Assembly: GCA_012515365.1 (NCBI GenBank) | Contig: JAAYYM010000102.1 | Location: 1-8,511 of the forward strand | DNA: 8,511 nt | Source: Clostridia bacterium | GTDB taxonomy: Bacteria > Bacillota_A > Clostridia > Lachnospirales > Lachnospiraceae | Direction of reading: 5' to 3' | Shown here: one piece after another, positions 1 to 6,149 of the stretch | How positions within the stretch are numbered: the stretch's first letter is position 1 | Layout of the letters: every line of letters starts with the position of its first letter | Notes under the pieces: model-generated | The model's database searches: none | The model's input: the letters and a program-made list of their open reading frames with translations, nothing else | Told to the model about the DNA's origin: nothing | Program-made: the position numbers and the translations under genes

Positions 1-13
1 TCACCCTTCGACT

Positions 14-43
14 AATCCTGGAAAGAAAACCTCTTCCAGGATT
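14..43. repeat. Inverted repeat, 10-bp perfect stem
   Basis: The arms aatcctggaa (14-23) and ttccaggatt (34-43) are exact reverse complements around a 10-base loop. A further wobble pair and a C-G pair can extend the stem to 12-45. Neither strand has a T-run after it, so it is a poor intrinsic terminator; a protein-binding site or RNA structure is equally possible. Confidence 0.75.
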
Positions 44-97
44 GGGGGTATCAGATGGGGACCTGTAGTAGGCCGAATGGTTACATTATACAAACCT

Positions 98-120
98 TAT
101 TGAGTTAGGGTAACTCAATA
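98..120. repeat. Inverted repeat, 10-bp perfect stem with 3-base loop
   Basis: The arms tattgagtta (98-107) and taactcaata (111-120) are exact reverse complements with a GGG spacer on the plus strand. The stem is AT-rich and has no T-run after it. It would form a tight hairpin in single-stranded DNA or RNA, or an operator-like palindrome in duplex DNA. Confidence 0.75.
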
Positions 121-125
121 CCCCA

Positions 126-139
126 AGCGATAAATCGCT
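126..139. repeat. Short palindrome
   Basis: The arms agcgat (126-131) and atcgct (134-139) form a near-continuous palindrome with a 2-base centre. It lies 5 bases after the preceding inverted repeat. The size fits a small operator or a minor hairpin. Confidence 0.55.
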
Positions 140-149
140 CGTGAGACTT

Positions 150-178
150 TGCCAATCCTCTGCAAGCTGAATTTGGCA
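150..178. repeat. Short inverted repeat, 6-bp arms
   Basis: The arms tgccaa (150-155) and ttggca (173-178) are reverse complements separated by 17 bases. Alone this is weak, but it is the fourth hairpin-forming element within about 165 bases. Confidence 0.4.
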
Positions 179-210
179 TTATTGCGGTTTTGGAGTGTAT
201 TTCAGTTGTG

Positions 211-242
211 CTTTTATGAACCCTACTGGTTCTTTTATGAAC
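211..242. repeat. Direct repeat of 11 bp at 21-bp spacing
   Basis: The word cttttatgaac occurs at 211-221 and again at 232-242, start to start 21 bases, which is about two helical turns. A degenerate third copy, cttatgtgaac, lies at 244-254. Between the first two copies gaacc/ggttc (218-222 and 228-232) make a 5-bp stem followed by four T on the plus strand, a weak terminator-like element for plus-strand transcription. Repeats of this spacing can be iterons or recombinase arm sites, but no replication or integrase gene is in the window. Confidence 0.5.
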
Positions 243-416
243 TCTTATGTGAACTCTTCTCTTGCTTTTAAGTGGTATACTGGAGTAACATCGGTCACCA
301 TAAATGCAGATACTAGATGATGAACACAGAACTATTGTCCGAACACTTGCCAATTTAACGACATGAATCTGCCATATCCCAAAGGCGATTTTGCCAACCT
401 CAAAATGACATTATAA

Positions 417-1439
417 TTATTCAATATCCAATACAGGAAGACCATTGTCTTCAAATCTATCAAAGTCAGATTGGAAAAGACGATCTTGAATAATCCTGTA
501 CTTTTCAAACTCAGATTCAGCAAACTCTTTGGCATATTCGGCAGAAACCTTTCCGCTATCCTGTAATATCGGGCTCTCAAATAAATTAATGAATTTGTCT
601 ATTCGCTTTGCCCAATCTTCCATTGTCATAGGTATATGACGCATAGCCATACTTTCTGCCACATCAAGCGATGCATTGACTATCCTGCCCATTTCTTCCA
701 ATTCTTTTTCTCGCAAATAGTTCTTTGCTACAGACACATCTGTTTTGACAATTTTTCCATTCGGAGCGTTTTCCCAAGTGGTCAATCCCATGTGTTCCTT
801 ATTCGCATCGGCTCGTTCGACTATCAGCTCCGCAACGGTATGTCCATGCACAGCATAGTGCATTTTGTTCTGTACCTTTTTGAAGAAAAGACGAGTTGTC
901 AGAGCATCTTTGTTATAGTCTATAGCCGTAGCATAAATATCGGTCAGTTTCTGATAAAAACGACGCTCACTCAGCCTTATCTCCCTTATTTCGGCAAGCA
1001 AATGTTCAAAGTAATCCTCACCAATAAACGAACCGTTCTCCATTCGCTTCTTGTCAATCACATAACCACGGATGGCAAACTGACGAAGCACACATGTACA
1101 CCACTGACGGAACTGAGTGGCACGAACAGAATTAACTCTATATCCAACACTGATAATGGCATCAAGATTATAGAACATTGTTTGATAATTTTTCCCGTCT
1201 GCGGCAGTTGCCGAGTTTTTCTCGGTAACTGAATCTTTGTCAAGTTCCCCGGATGCGAATATATTTTTTAAGTGCAGTCCAATATTGTCAGTTGAGCAAT
1301 CAAAAAGTTGCGCCATTGCCTTTTGTGTTGCCCAAATGGTCTCATTCTTATACATCACCTGAATCCCATCCTCCTTGCCTTCAAGCATGAAGATGAGAAA
1401 CTCAACTGTGCTATTCCGTATTTCTATATTCTTTGGCAT
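417..1439 (-). CDS. rhuM: RhuM family protein
   Basis: A 340-residue protein of the RhuM family, named after a gene of a Salmonella pathogenicity island; its biochemical function is unknown. The N-terminus (about residues 3-46) has the family pattern of IEIRNST, then an EDGIQV strand and a TIWATQKAMAQLF helix that looks like a Bro-N/KilA-N-type DNA-binding start, continuing to about residue 130. The C-terminal part has the conserved stretch around HGHTVAELIVERAD and MGLT (198-220). The length is normal for the family and the gene looks intact. The start at 1439 is supported because the conserved N-terminal motif begins within a few residues of it; a weak GAAGGTG lies 12 bases upstream. It follows vsr by 27 bases and closes the operon. 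RhuM genes are often found in or beside restriction-modification loci, so a role linked to defence is plausible but not shown. Confidence 0.92.
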   Translation of the reverse strand: MPKNIEIRNSTVEFLIFMLEGKEDGIQVMYKNETIWATQKAMAQLFDCSTDNIGLHLKNIFASGELDKDSVTEKNSATAADGKNYQTMFYNLDAIISVGYRVNSVRATQFRQWCTCVLRQFAIRGYVIDKKRMENGSFIGEDYFEHLLAEIREIRLSERRFYQKLTDIYATAIDYNKDALTTRLFFKKVQNKMHYAVHGHTVAELIVERADANKEHMGLTTWENAPNGKIVKTDVSVAKNYLREKELEEMGRIVNASLDVAESMAMRHIPMTMEDWAKRIDKFINLFESPILQDSGKVSAEYAKEFAESEFEKYRIIQDRLFQSDFDRFEDNGLPVLDIE

Positions 1440-1466
1440 AATTTAAATTATCACCTTCGCAATTAT

Positions 1467-1976
1467 TCATTTCGATTTGCCATAACTTTCAACGGGTTCT
1501 GCCACCATGCTATATTCTTCTTCAGTTGTCTCATATGATTTGATTCTTCTATCCTCAAGATAAATATGGTAAAGCGTGTATTCTAAAGCCTCTAAAGTCT
1601 GTTGGCGGACTTTCGGTTTCAACTGACATTCCCAAATGGTAAGGCAATGCCATCCCATTGAAGTTAGCTGCAGCCGTTCCTCTATATCCCTACTCCGATT
1701 GCGCTCAATTTTATTCTTCCAAAACTCAACATTTGTCTTTGGTAGAACGTAGTATTTGCATCCTTCGTGACCGTGCCAAAAGCAGCCATTTACGAAAATA
1801 ACAGTTCTGTATTTACGTAAAACCAAATCGGGATGTCCGGGAAGCCGTGGGTGATTCATCCTATACCGAAAGCCACGGCTGAACAAGAACTTTCTTACCA
1901 GTAATTCAGGTTTAGTATCCTTGCCCTTTATTGCAGACATGCAACGATGACGCTGTTTCTTGGTCAGTTTGTCCAT
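1467..1976 (-). CDS. vsr: Very short patch repair (Vsr) endonuclease
   Basis: A 169-residue Vsr homologue, slightly longer than the E. coli enzyme (156). The family nicks DNA 5' of the T in T:G mismatches that arise when 5-methylcytosine deaminates, starting short-patch repair. Visible features are MSAIKGKDTKPE (13-24, with E24), the metal-binding aspartate D50 in LPGHPD, the GCFWHGH core (64-70) with the F66/W67 intercalating pair and H68, W86 in EFW, the N93/D97 helix, and IWEC (114-117). C65, H70, C73 and C117 match the structural zinc site. The position equal to E. coli H64 is asparagine (N63). Residues after about 135 form a family-unlike tail. It lies 45 bases after the helicase gene. 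Vsr normally travels with a cytosine-5 methyltransferase, none of which is seen here. Confidence 0.95.
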   Translation of the reverse strand: MDKLTKKQRHRCMSAIKGKDTKPELLVRKFLFSRGFRYRMNHPRLPGHPDLVLRKYRTVIFVNGCFWHGHEGCKYYVLPKTNVEFWKNKIERNRSRDIEERLQLTSMGWHCLTIWECQLKPKVRQQTLEALEYTLYHIYLEDRRIKSYETTEEEYSMVAEPVESYGKSK

Positions 1977-2021
1977 CTTTAAATGAAACCATTATATCCT
2001 ACTATTGTTCCTAATGTATAT

Positions 2022-3995
2022 TTAATTCTTGGGGATTTCTATCACATTATGGATTCCAAACAATTCTCGTGCTTTAGCTAAAACTGCAGCAGTTGGCTTA
2101 TGATAATAGACAGCCAATTTCTCCTTTGTTCTAGTACAACATACATAGAAAATTTTCCTAGTACGTTGCACTACAGATTCATGGAGTTCATCAATAGAAG
2201 CTGTGAACAATTTTTCAAAATTGTAGTTGTTCCATCTTCCATTATCAAGAATAACAAGAACATTATCAAATTCTGCCCCTTTTGTTTTATGTTGAGTGGA
2301 GAATGGTGTTTGTCCTTCAAGATAATCATACAAGCTTACAAATTCGCTATATGAAACCTCCATCATTCTGTCGTAAATATAAGGGTAACGCTCTTTATAA
2401 TTATCGACCTTGTCATCAATCAAACAAATATTCTCTTTGTCTGCTAGTTCTATCATATCCCTTATAGTCTTATTATCCGCATTCTGTAACTTATTAATAG
2501 ATTCATTTAATTTTATCTTATCTGCTTTACTCTTTATTTTTCTATCGTCACCAGAATAACGACTTTGCGTATATCCTGTTACTTTGAGAAATTCAGAGAC
2601 ATTACCTTCTTTAAACAGCCTAATAGCTTGTTCTATCCTGCAAAGATGTTTTACTAAGGGAGAACGTTTCGATCCCGTCTTGCTCTCTTCATCTTCACTT
2701 TGTTTCTTGTCATCAACCAATTGTGACTTATCTACATAAGTATGTATTAAACTCTCAAATTTATACTTCTTTGCCCTTTCGTATAAGAGAGCATGGCTTG
2801 TGATAAAACTTTTTTGAGTTTTGGTCGGTTCGTATTGATTTGATTCAATTCCTTTGGCTTGCAGACCATTCAAAATGTCAGCCAATGTTTTCCCTTCCAT
2901 TTCATCCTTTGTAAAATAGGCTTCCGCACAAGGCTTGACTTTGTTTTTTACATACCCAAGAATTGGATCGCCATTATATATTTCCATTAAATTTGCAAAA
3001 CCGGCTTTTCCAGCAATGAGATTATGAGTCAAATTCAGTTCTTTAGTTACTTTTGCATCATGAAAATTCCAACCTTTTTGCTGAGTAAGATATGATCTTA
3101 CATTTGGTAATACGTTTCCTTCTTGTTGTGAAAATACAAACAAAACCTCACCACTCTTAACATGACCATTTTCCATATTTGGTGCCTTGTCATCATTAGA
3201 AGGTTCTTGTACCAACCCATCTGTGCGAATTTTATTAGCTAAATCAATAACTAATGAAGGGTTTCGTCTATTTTGACACTTCTGAACTTCGTACACTTCT
3301 CCTTTCGTACCATCAAACTTATATTTATTCAAATCGCCAACACCTTTATCATAGATACACTGCATAGCATCTCCAAAGAAACCGATAATGTTCTTTTTGT
3401 CGGACTGCTTCAAGAAACCGAGCATTATCTCAATTACCATAGGAAATGTATCCTGATATTCATCAATCAAAATAAAAGGATAGCGACTCTTTAGAATATC
3501 ACATAGTTTCTTATATTCTTTAAACATCTCATAGGCAACAACAATCACTTCATCATGAGACAAAATTCCTTCCTTAAGATTTGTATGCTCTTGGTAACTT
3601 ATGGTGACAGGTTTATCTCTATTACAAAAATAATCCACAGGAATTTCGTCTAGGCCAGAAATATGCAATCCTGAATCCGGCATATTCAGTAGCCTAATAA
3701 CAGTTTGGGACAATTCTTTTTGATAATTTTTAATATTATCCCAAAGGAAATCATGTATTGTAGCAACTACGAGATTGTCATGGTTCACCCGTTCGGCTAT
3801 TTCTTTAACGGCAGCATTCGTATATGTAATACAAGCCACTTGTAACGATGGATAATTTTCAATAATCCATTTAACAACCTGCACAAGAGTATAAGTCTTG
3901 CCACTACCAGCCCCACCACTTAATAAAAAATGATGGCCTTTAGTGATTTGCTCAGTTATATTTTGTAATTCATCTTTTAATCTTTCCTCAGCCAT
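2022..3995 (-). CDS. UvrD-type SF1 helicase (GajB-like)
   Basis: A 657-residue superfamily 1A helicase, an ATP-driven DNA translocase or helicase. Motifs in order: Walker A GGAGSGKT (27-34), motif Ia ITYTNAAVKEI (56-66), motif II LIDEYQD (176-182), motif III GFFGDAMQ (205-212), an NRRNP motif (242-246), LTHNLIAGKAGF (322-333), motif V HKTKGAEFDNV (569-579) and motif VI RTRKIFYVCCTRTKEKL (611-627). About 230 residues between the last NTPase-half elements and motif V are poorly conserved and include a charged linker near 425-445. The start at 3995 is chosen over an in-frame ATG at 4046 because it has AGAAGGA five bases upstream and begins just before the Walker A region. It overlaps the preceding OLD gene by 19 bases, a sign of translational coupling. 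The pairing with an OLD-TOPRIM ATPase matches GajB of Gabija, although this protein is longer than the 494 residues I recall for GajB. Confidence 0.93.
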   Translation of the reverse strand: MAEERLKDELQNITEQITKGHHFLLSGGAGSGKTYTLVQVVKWIIENYPSLQVACITYTNAAVKEIAERVNHDNLVVATIHDFLWDNIKNYQKELSQTVIRLLNMPDSGLHISGLDEIPVDYFCNRDKPVTISYQEHTNLKEGILSHDEVIVVAYEMFKEYKKLCDILKSRYPFILIDEYQDTFPMVIEIMLGFLKQSDKKNIIGFFGDAMQCIYDKGVGDLNKYKFDGTKGEVYEVQKCQNRRNPSLVIDLANKIRTDGLVQEPSNDDKAPNMENGHVKSGEVLFVFSQQEGNVLPNVRSYLTQQKGWNFHDAKVTKELNLTHNLIAGKAGFANLMEIYNGDPILGYVKNKVKPCAEAYFTKDEMEGKTLADILNGLQAKGIESNQYEPTKTQKSFITSHALLYERAKKYKFESLIHTYVDKSQLVDDKKQSEDEESKTGSKRSPLVKHLCRIEQAIRLFKEGNVSEFLKVTGYTQSRYSGDDRKIKSKADKIKLNESINKLQNADNKTIRDMIELADKENICLIDDKVDNYKERYPYIYDRMMEVSYSEFVSLYDYLEGQTPFSTQHKTKGAEFDNVLVILDNGRWNNYNFEKLFTASIDELHESVVQRTRKIFYVCCTRTKEKLAVYYHKPTAAVLAKARELFGIHNVIEIPKN

Positions 3996-6142
3996 AATAG
4001 TCCTTCTTTTATATATGTAGGAACAACCCAATTTGAAAAATCGCAAGAACCTTCCTTTTTGCTGTTGAGCAATATTTCAATAGCAAGGGATGATTTTCCA
4101 CTCACGCCATTGTTTGCTAGTTCATAAGCATCTTTATCACTTTTAAATTGCTCTAAGCTATTTGGATGTAGTGAAGAAAAAGTATTTTCAGTAATGAACT
4201 TTTCATTTTCACTAAAGAAAGCATCTTCAAAACTACGTGGTTGATATGTGTCTTTCTTGCCATATTGGAATGTAAGTCTTAAATATCCTCTTTCATCTGT
4301 TTCCCAACTTTTATTCTTAATGTTCCATGACAGAATGGTGGGGTACATTGCAAGAATATCTTTGACCTTTTTGGTGTTATTCAAAAAGAATTTGATAGAC
4401 GCATTAGAAGTAACTATTGTGTCATCCGCTGCATCATACTTCGTTTTTTCAATATACGTCCCTTCCTTTCCGTTCTTGTCTTTTTTTATCACAGGCTTGC
4501 AACAGTCAATATCTGTTATAACCAGACATTTTCGCAACCCAATGAATCTCAAAAATTTCTCAAATATATGAGAATATGCCCCTACTTCGATAATAGAAAT
4601 GTTCTGCGACATGAGAAATTCGTCATTACCTTCCAACTCGCATTCTTGGTCTATCTTTTTCATCATAGCAGGAAGTAGTATTCTTTCCGTATCGCCTTCA
4701 ATAAAGATCGCCTTATCCGCAAAGAACAAGTCACTCCTATTCAGCGTCAGATATTGTTTTAGAAAGGCAAAATAGTGTTTATATTCATCGTCGTATTCAT
4801 TTTGAAGCTCCTTTATGTTTTTTGCTATGACTGCATTTATTTCAACACTTCCATTGCAAATAGGGTGTGTCAAGTACTTGATATCATCGAAATCGCAATC
4901 AGATACGATATGAGAAGAATGAGAACTTATGATGTATTGTAGCTTTCGCTTTATGCCATTTTTGTGTTGTATTCCTTGACGCAAAAGATTTTTGATATTC
5001 TTGATAAATACATATTGCATTTGTGGATGTGTATGTGCTTCTGGCTCCTCTATAAACAACAGATTGATATCCGCAGGCTTTCGTTCCTTATTTCTTTGCA
5101 TTCTCTTTATTATCAAATCAATATCAAAGATCATCGAAATAAGGTTCATATACCCAAGTCCATTATAGTTTTCCGGAAGTTCTTTGTCTTCCTGTTGATA
5201 AACCACTGTAGTATTTCCTTTCAACATCTCTCGATGTTGCAAAGATGATACAACCTTAATGACCGTTTCGTTTTTTGACATGCCTCCGAATCTTCGGACT
5301 TTATCTACAATATCTGAAAACATATTGTCATAAATAGAAGATAGGACCTTATCGGTATCTTTTAAACTATCTTGGAACTTTTCAATGGCATCCTGTTGTT
5401 CATCCGCCATTTCTTGAATTCTGTATAATTCGGACGTCTGAGACGACAATGTTTTATCAACATCCTTGTTATCAACATTTCTTTTAGCATTGATATATTG
5501 GAAATTGATCACATCATATAACCTAAAATTAGTGGCATCTTTCAAATTAATATATTGTTCCTCTTTAAAGGTCCCGTCTGTTTTGTCTACTAAGATAGAC
5601 TTACGAATAGTCACAAAATAGTTTGATTGTTTTGAATCCAAAAAATCATCAAGAGTTTTTGCTGTATATTCTCCTCCATGCTCACGTGATTTCTCTTCTT
5701 TACTCTTTTCGTGTTCAATAAACTTCTGGTAAGCAGTCTTCAAATTGACATACATGTCATAAGTGAGGATGTAATCAAAGCCCAATCCCAAGAAATTATT
5801 GTCAGCATCCAAGTCCATAAGGATTGGACTAATATATTCCAAATCATCATGGTCATCGTACCCAATTAAAAGCCTTAACTGAATACCGATCTCTTTATAT
5901 TTTGTATCATCAACTATATCCTTTTCTATCAAATCTTTCAATTGGCAACGAAAATCCAAATTGAAGTCATTGTATTGAAATCCTTTGCGATCTCCCTGAT
6001 TCAAGAATTTGTCAAGTATCACAAGTAACGAGGTCTTTCCGACATTGTTTTTCCCTATGACAAGAGAAAGCTCATCCTCCATTTCCATCGTGAACTCTTT
6101 CAACAAACGAAAGTTCTTAACTTGTATTTGCTTGATTACCAT
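3977..6142 (-). CDS. OLD family ATPase with TOPRIM nuclease domain (GajA-like)
   Basis: A 721-residue OLD (overcoming lysogenization defect) nuclease of the class found in tandem with a UvrD-like helicase. The N-terminal ABC-type ATPase opens with the RecF/OLD-like IKQIQVKNFRLL, then Walker A GKNNVGKTS (30-38). A charged helical region with coiled-coil character follows (about 225-300). The signature-like ENYNGLGYMNL (324-334), Walker B LLFIEEPEAHTHP (361-373) and the H-loop SSHSSHIV (406-413) complete it. The C-terminal TOPRIM domain has IFIEGDTE (479-486, E482 being the expected catalytic glutamate) and TDID (543-546, the acidic pair). A late GKSSLAIEIL (682-691) fits the conserved Lys/Ala motif of OLD nucleases. 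In Gabija, GajA is a nucleotide-sensing DNA nicking enzyme held in check by ATP. All key residues are present, so it is probably active. It starts 7 bases after the nuclease gene and has no clear Shine-Dalgarno sequence. Confidence 0.93.
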   Translation of the reverse strand: MVIKQIQVKNFRLLKEFTMEMEDELSLVIGKNNVGKTSLLVILDKFLNQGDRKGFQYNDFNLDFRCQLKDLIEKDIVDDTKYKEIGIQLRLLIGYDDHDDLEYISPILMDLDADNNFLGLGFDYILTYDMYVNLKTAYQKFIEHEKSKEEKSREHGGEYTAKTLDDFLDSKQSNYFVTIRKSILVDKTDGTFKEEQYINLKDATNFRLYDVINFQYINAKRNVDNKDVDKTLSSQTSELYRIQEMADEQQDAIEKFQDSLKDTDKVLSSIYDNMFSDIVDKVRRFGGMSKNETVIKVVSSLQHREMLKGNTTVVYQQEDKELPENYNGLGYMNLISMIFDIDLIIKRMQRNKERKPADINLLFIEEPEAHTHPQMQYVFIKNIKNLLRQGIQHKNGIKRKLQYIISSHSSHIVSDCDFDDIKYLTHPICNGSVEINAVIAKNIKELQNEYDDEYKHYFAFLKQYLTLNRSDLFFADKAIFIEGDTERILLPAMMKKIDQECELEGNDEFLMSQNISIIEVGAYSHIFEKFLRFIGLRKCLVITDIDCCKPVIKKDKNGKEGTYIEKTKYDAADDTIVTSNASIKFFLNNTKKVKDILAMYPTILSWNIKNKSWETDERGYLRLTFQYGKKDTYQPRSFEDAFFSENEKFITENTFSSLHPNSLEQFKSDKDAYELANNGVSGKSSLAIEILLNSKKEGSCDFSNWVVPTYIKEGLLWLRKD
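4001..4007 (-). promoter_or_regulatory. Shine-Dalgarno site of the helicase gene
   Basis: AGAAGGA on the minus strand, five bases before the ATG at 3995 and inside the end of the OLD gene. It is the only strong, well-spaced ribosome-binding site for a main gene of this operon, and it decides the helicase start in favour of 3995. Confidence 0.7.
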
Positions 6143-6149
6143 ATCTATG

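Larger units (their letters stand above)
1..416. other. Non-coding region downstream of the operon
   Basis: No convincing protein gene is seen. The open frames here are short, resemble no family I know, and one runs antiparallel to nothing but hairpin sequence. The stretch from 14 to 178 is crowded with short inverted repeats, and 211-254 has iterated cttttatgaac-like words. No strong intrinsic terminator (GC-rich stem followed by a T-run on the minus strand) is seen after the rhuM stop at 417, so the operon may end by Rho action or outside the window. The region could be a structured RNA, a recombination or transfer site, or the decayed edge of a mobile element; the sequence does not decide between these. 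Confidence 0.6.

Noticed and set aside
14..43. Intrinsic terminator of the operon
   Set aside because: The stem is perfect, but no T-run follows on either strand, and it lies more than 370 bases beyond the last stop codon.
105..353. Open frame of 82 codons on the minus strand, rich in RVH/VHK-like words
   Set aside because: It runs through the hairpin cluster and the direct repeats; the basic, repetitive composition is explained by the repeated DNA word. No family resemblance and no ribosome-binding site were seen.
1..416. tRNA gene, CRISPR array or insertion sequence ends
   Set aside because: No cloverleaf with a CCA-like acceptor, no regularly spaced repeats with unique spacers of constant length, and no paired terminal repeats with a transposase were found.
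332..580. Minus-strand open frame overlapping the 3' end of rhuM
   Set aside because: About two thirds of it lies inside rhuM in another frame, and the remainder has no recognisable protein pattern.
636..1232. Plus-strand open frame of 198 codons
   Set aside because: It lies wholly antisense to rhuM, which has clear family motifs; the translation looks like a reverse-strand shadow.
2022..6142. Plain two-gene Gabija system
   Set aside because: The pair fits Gabija architecture, but calling the locus simply Gabija ignores the coupled nuclease upstream, the Vsr gene downstream and the larger sizes of both proteins.
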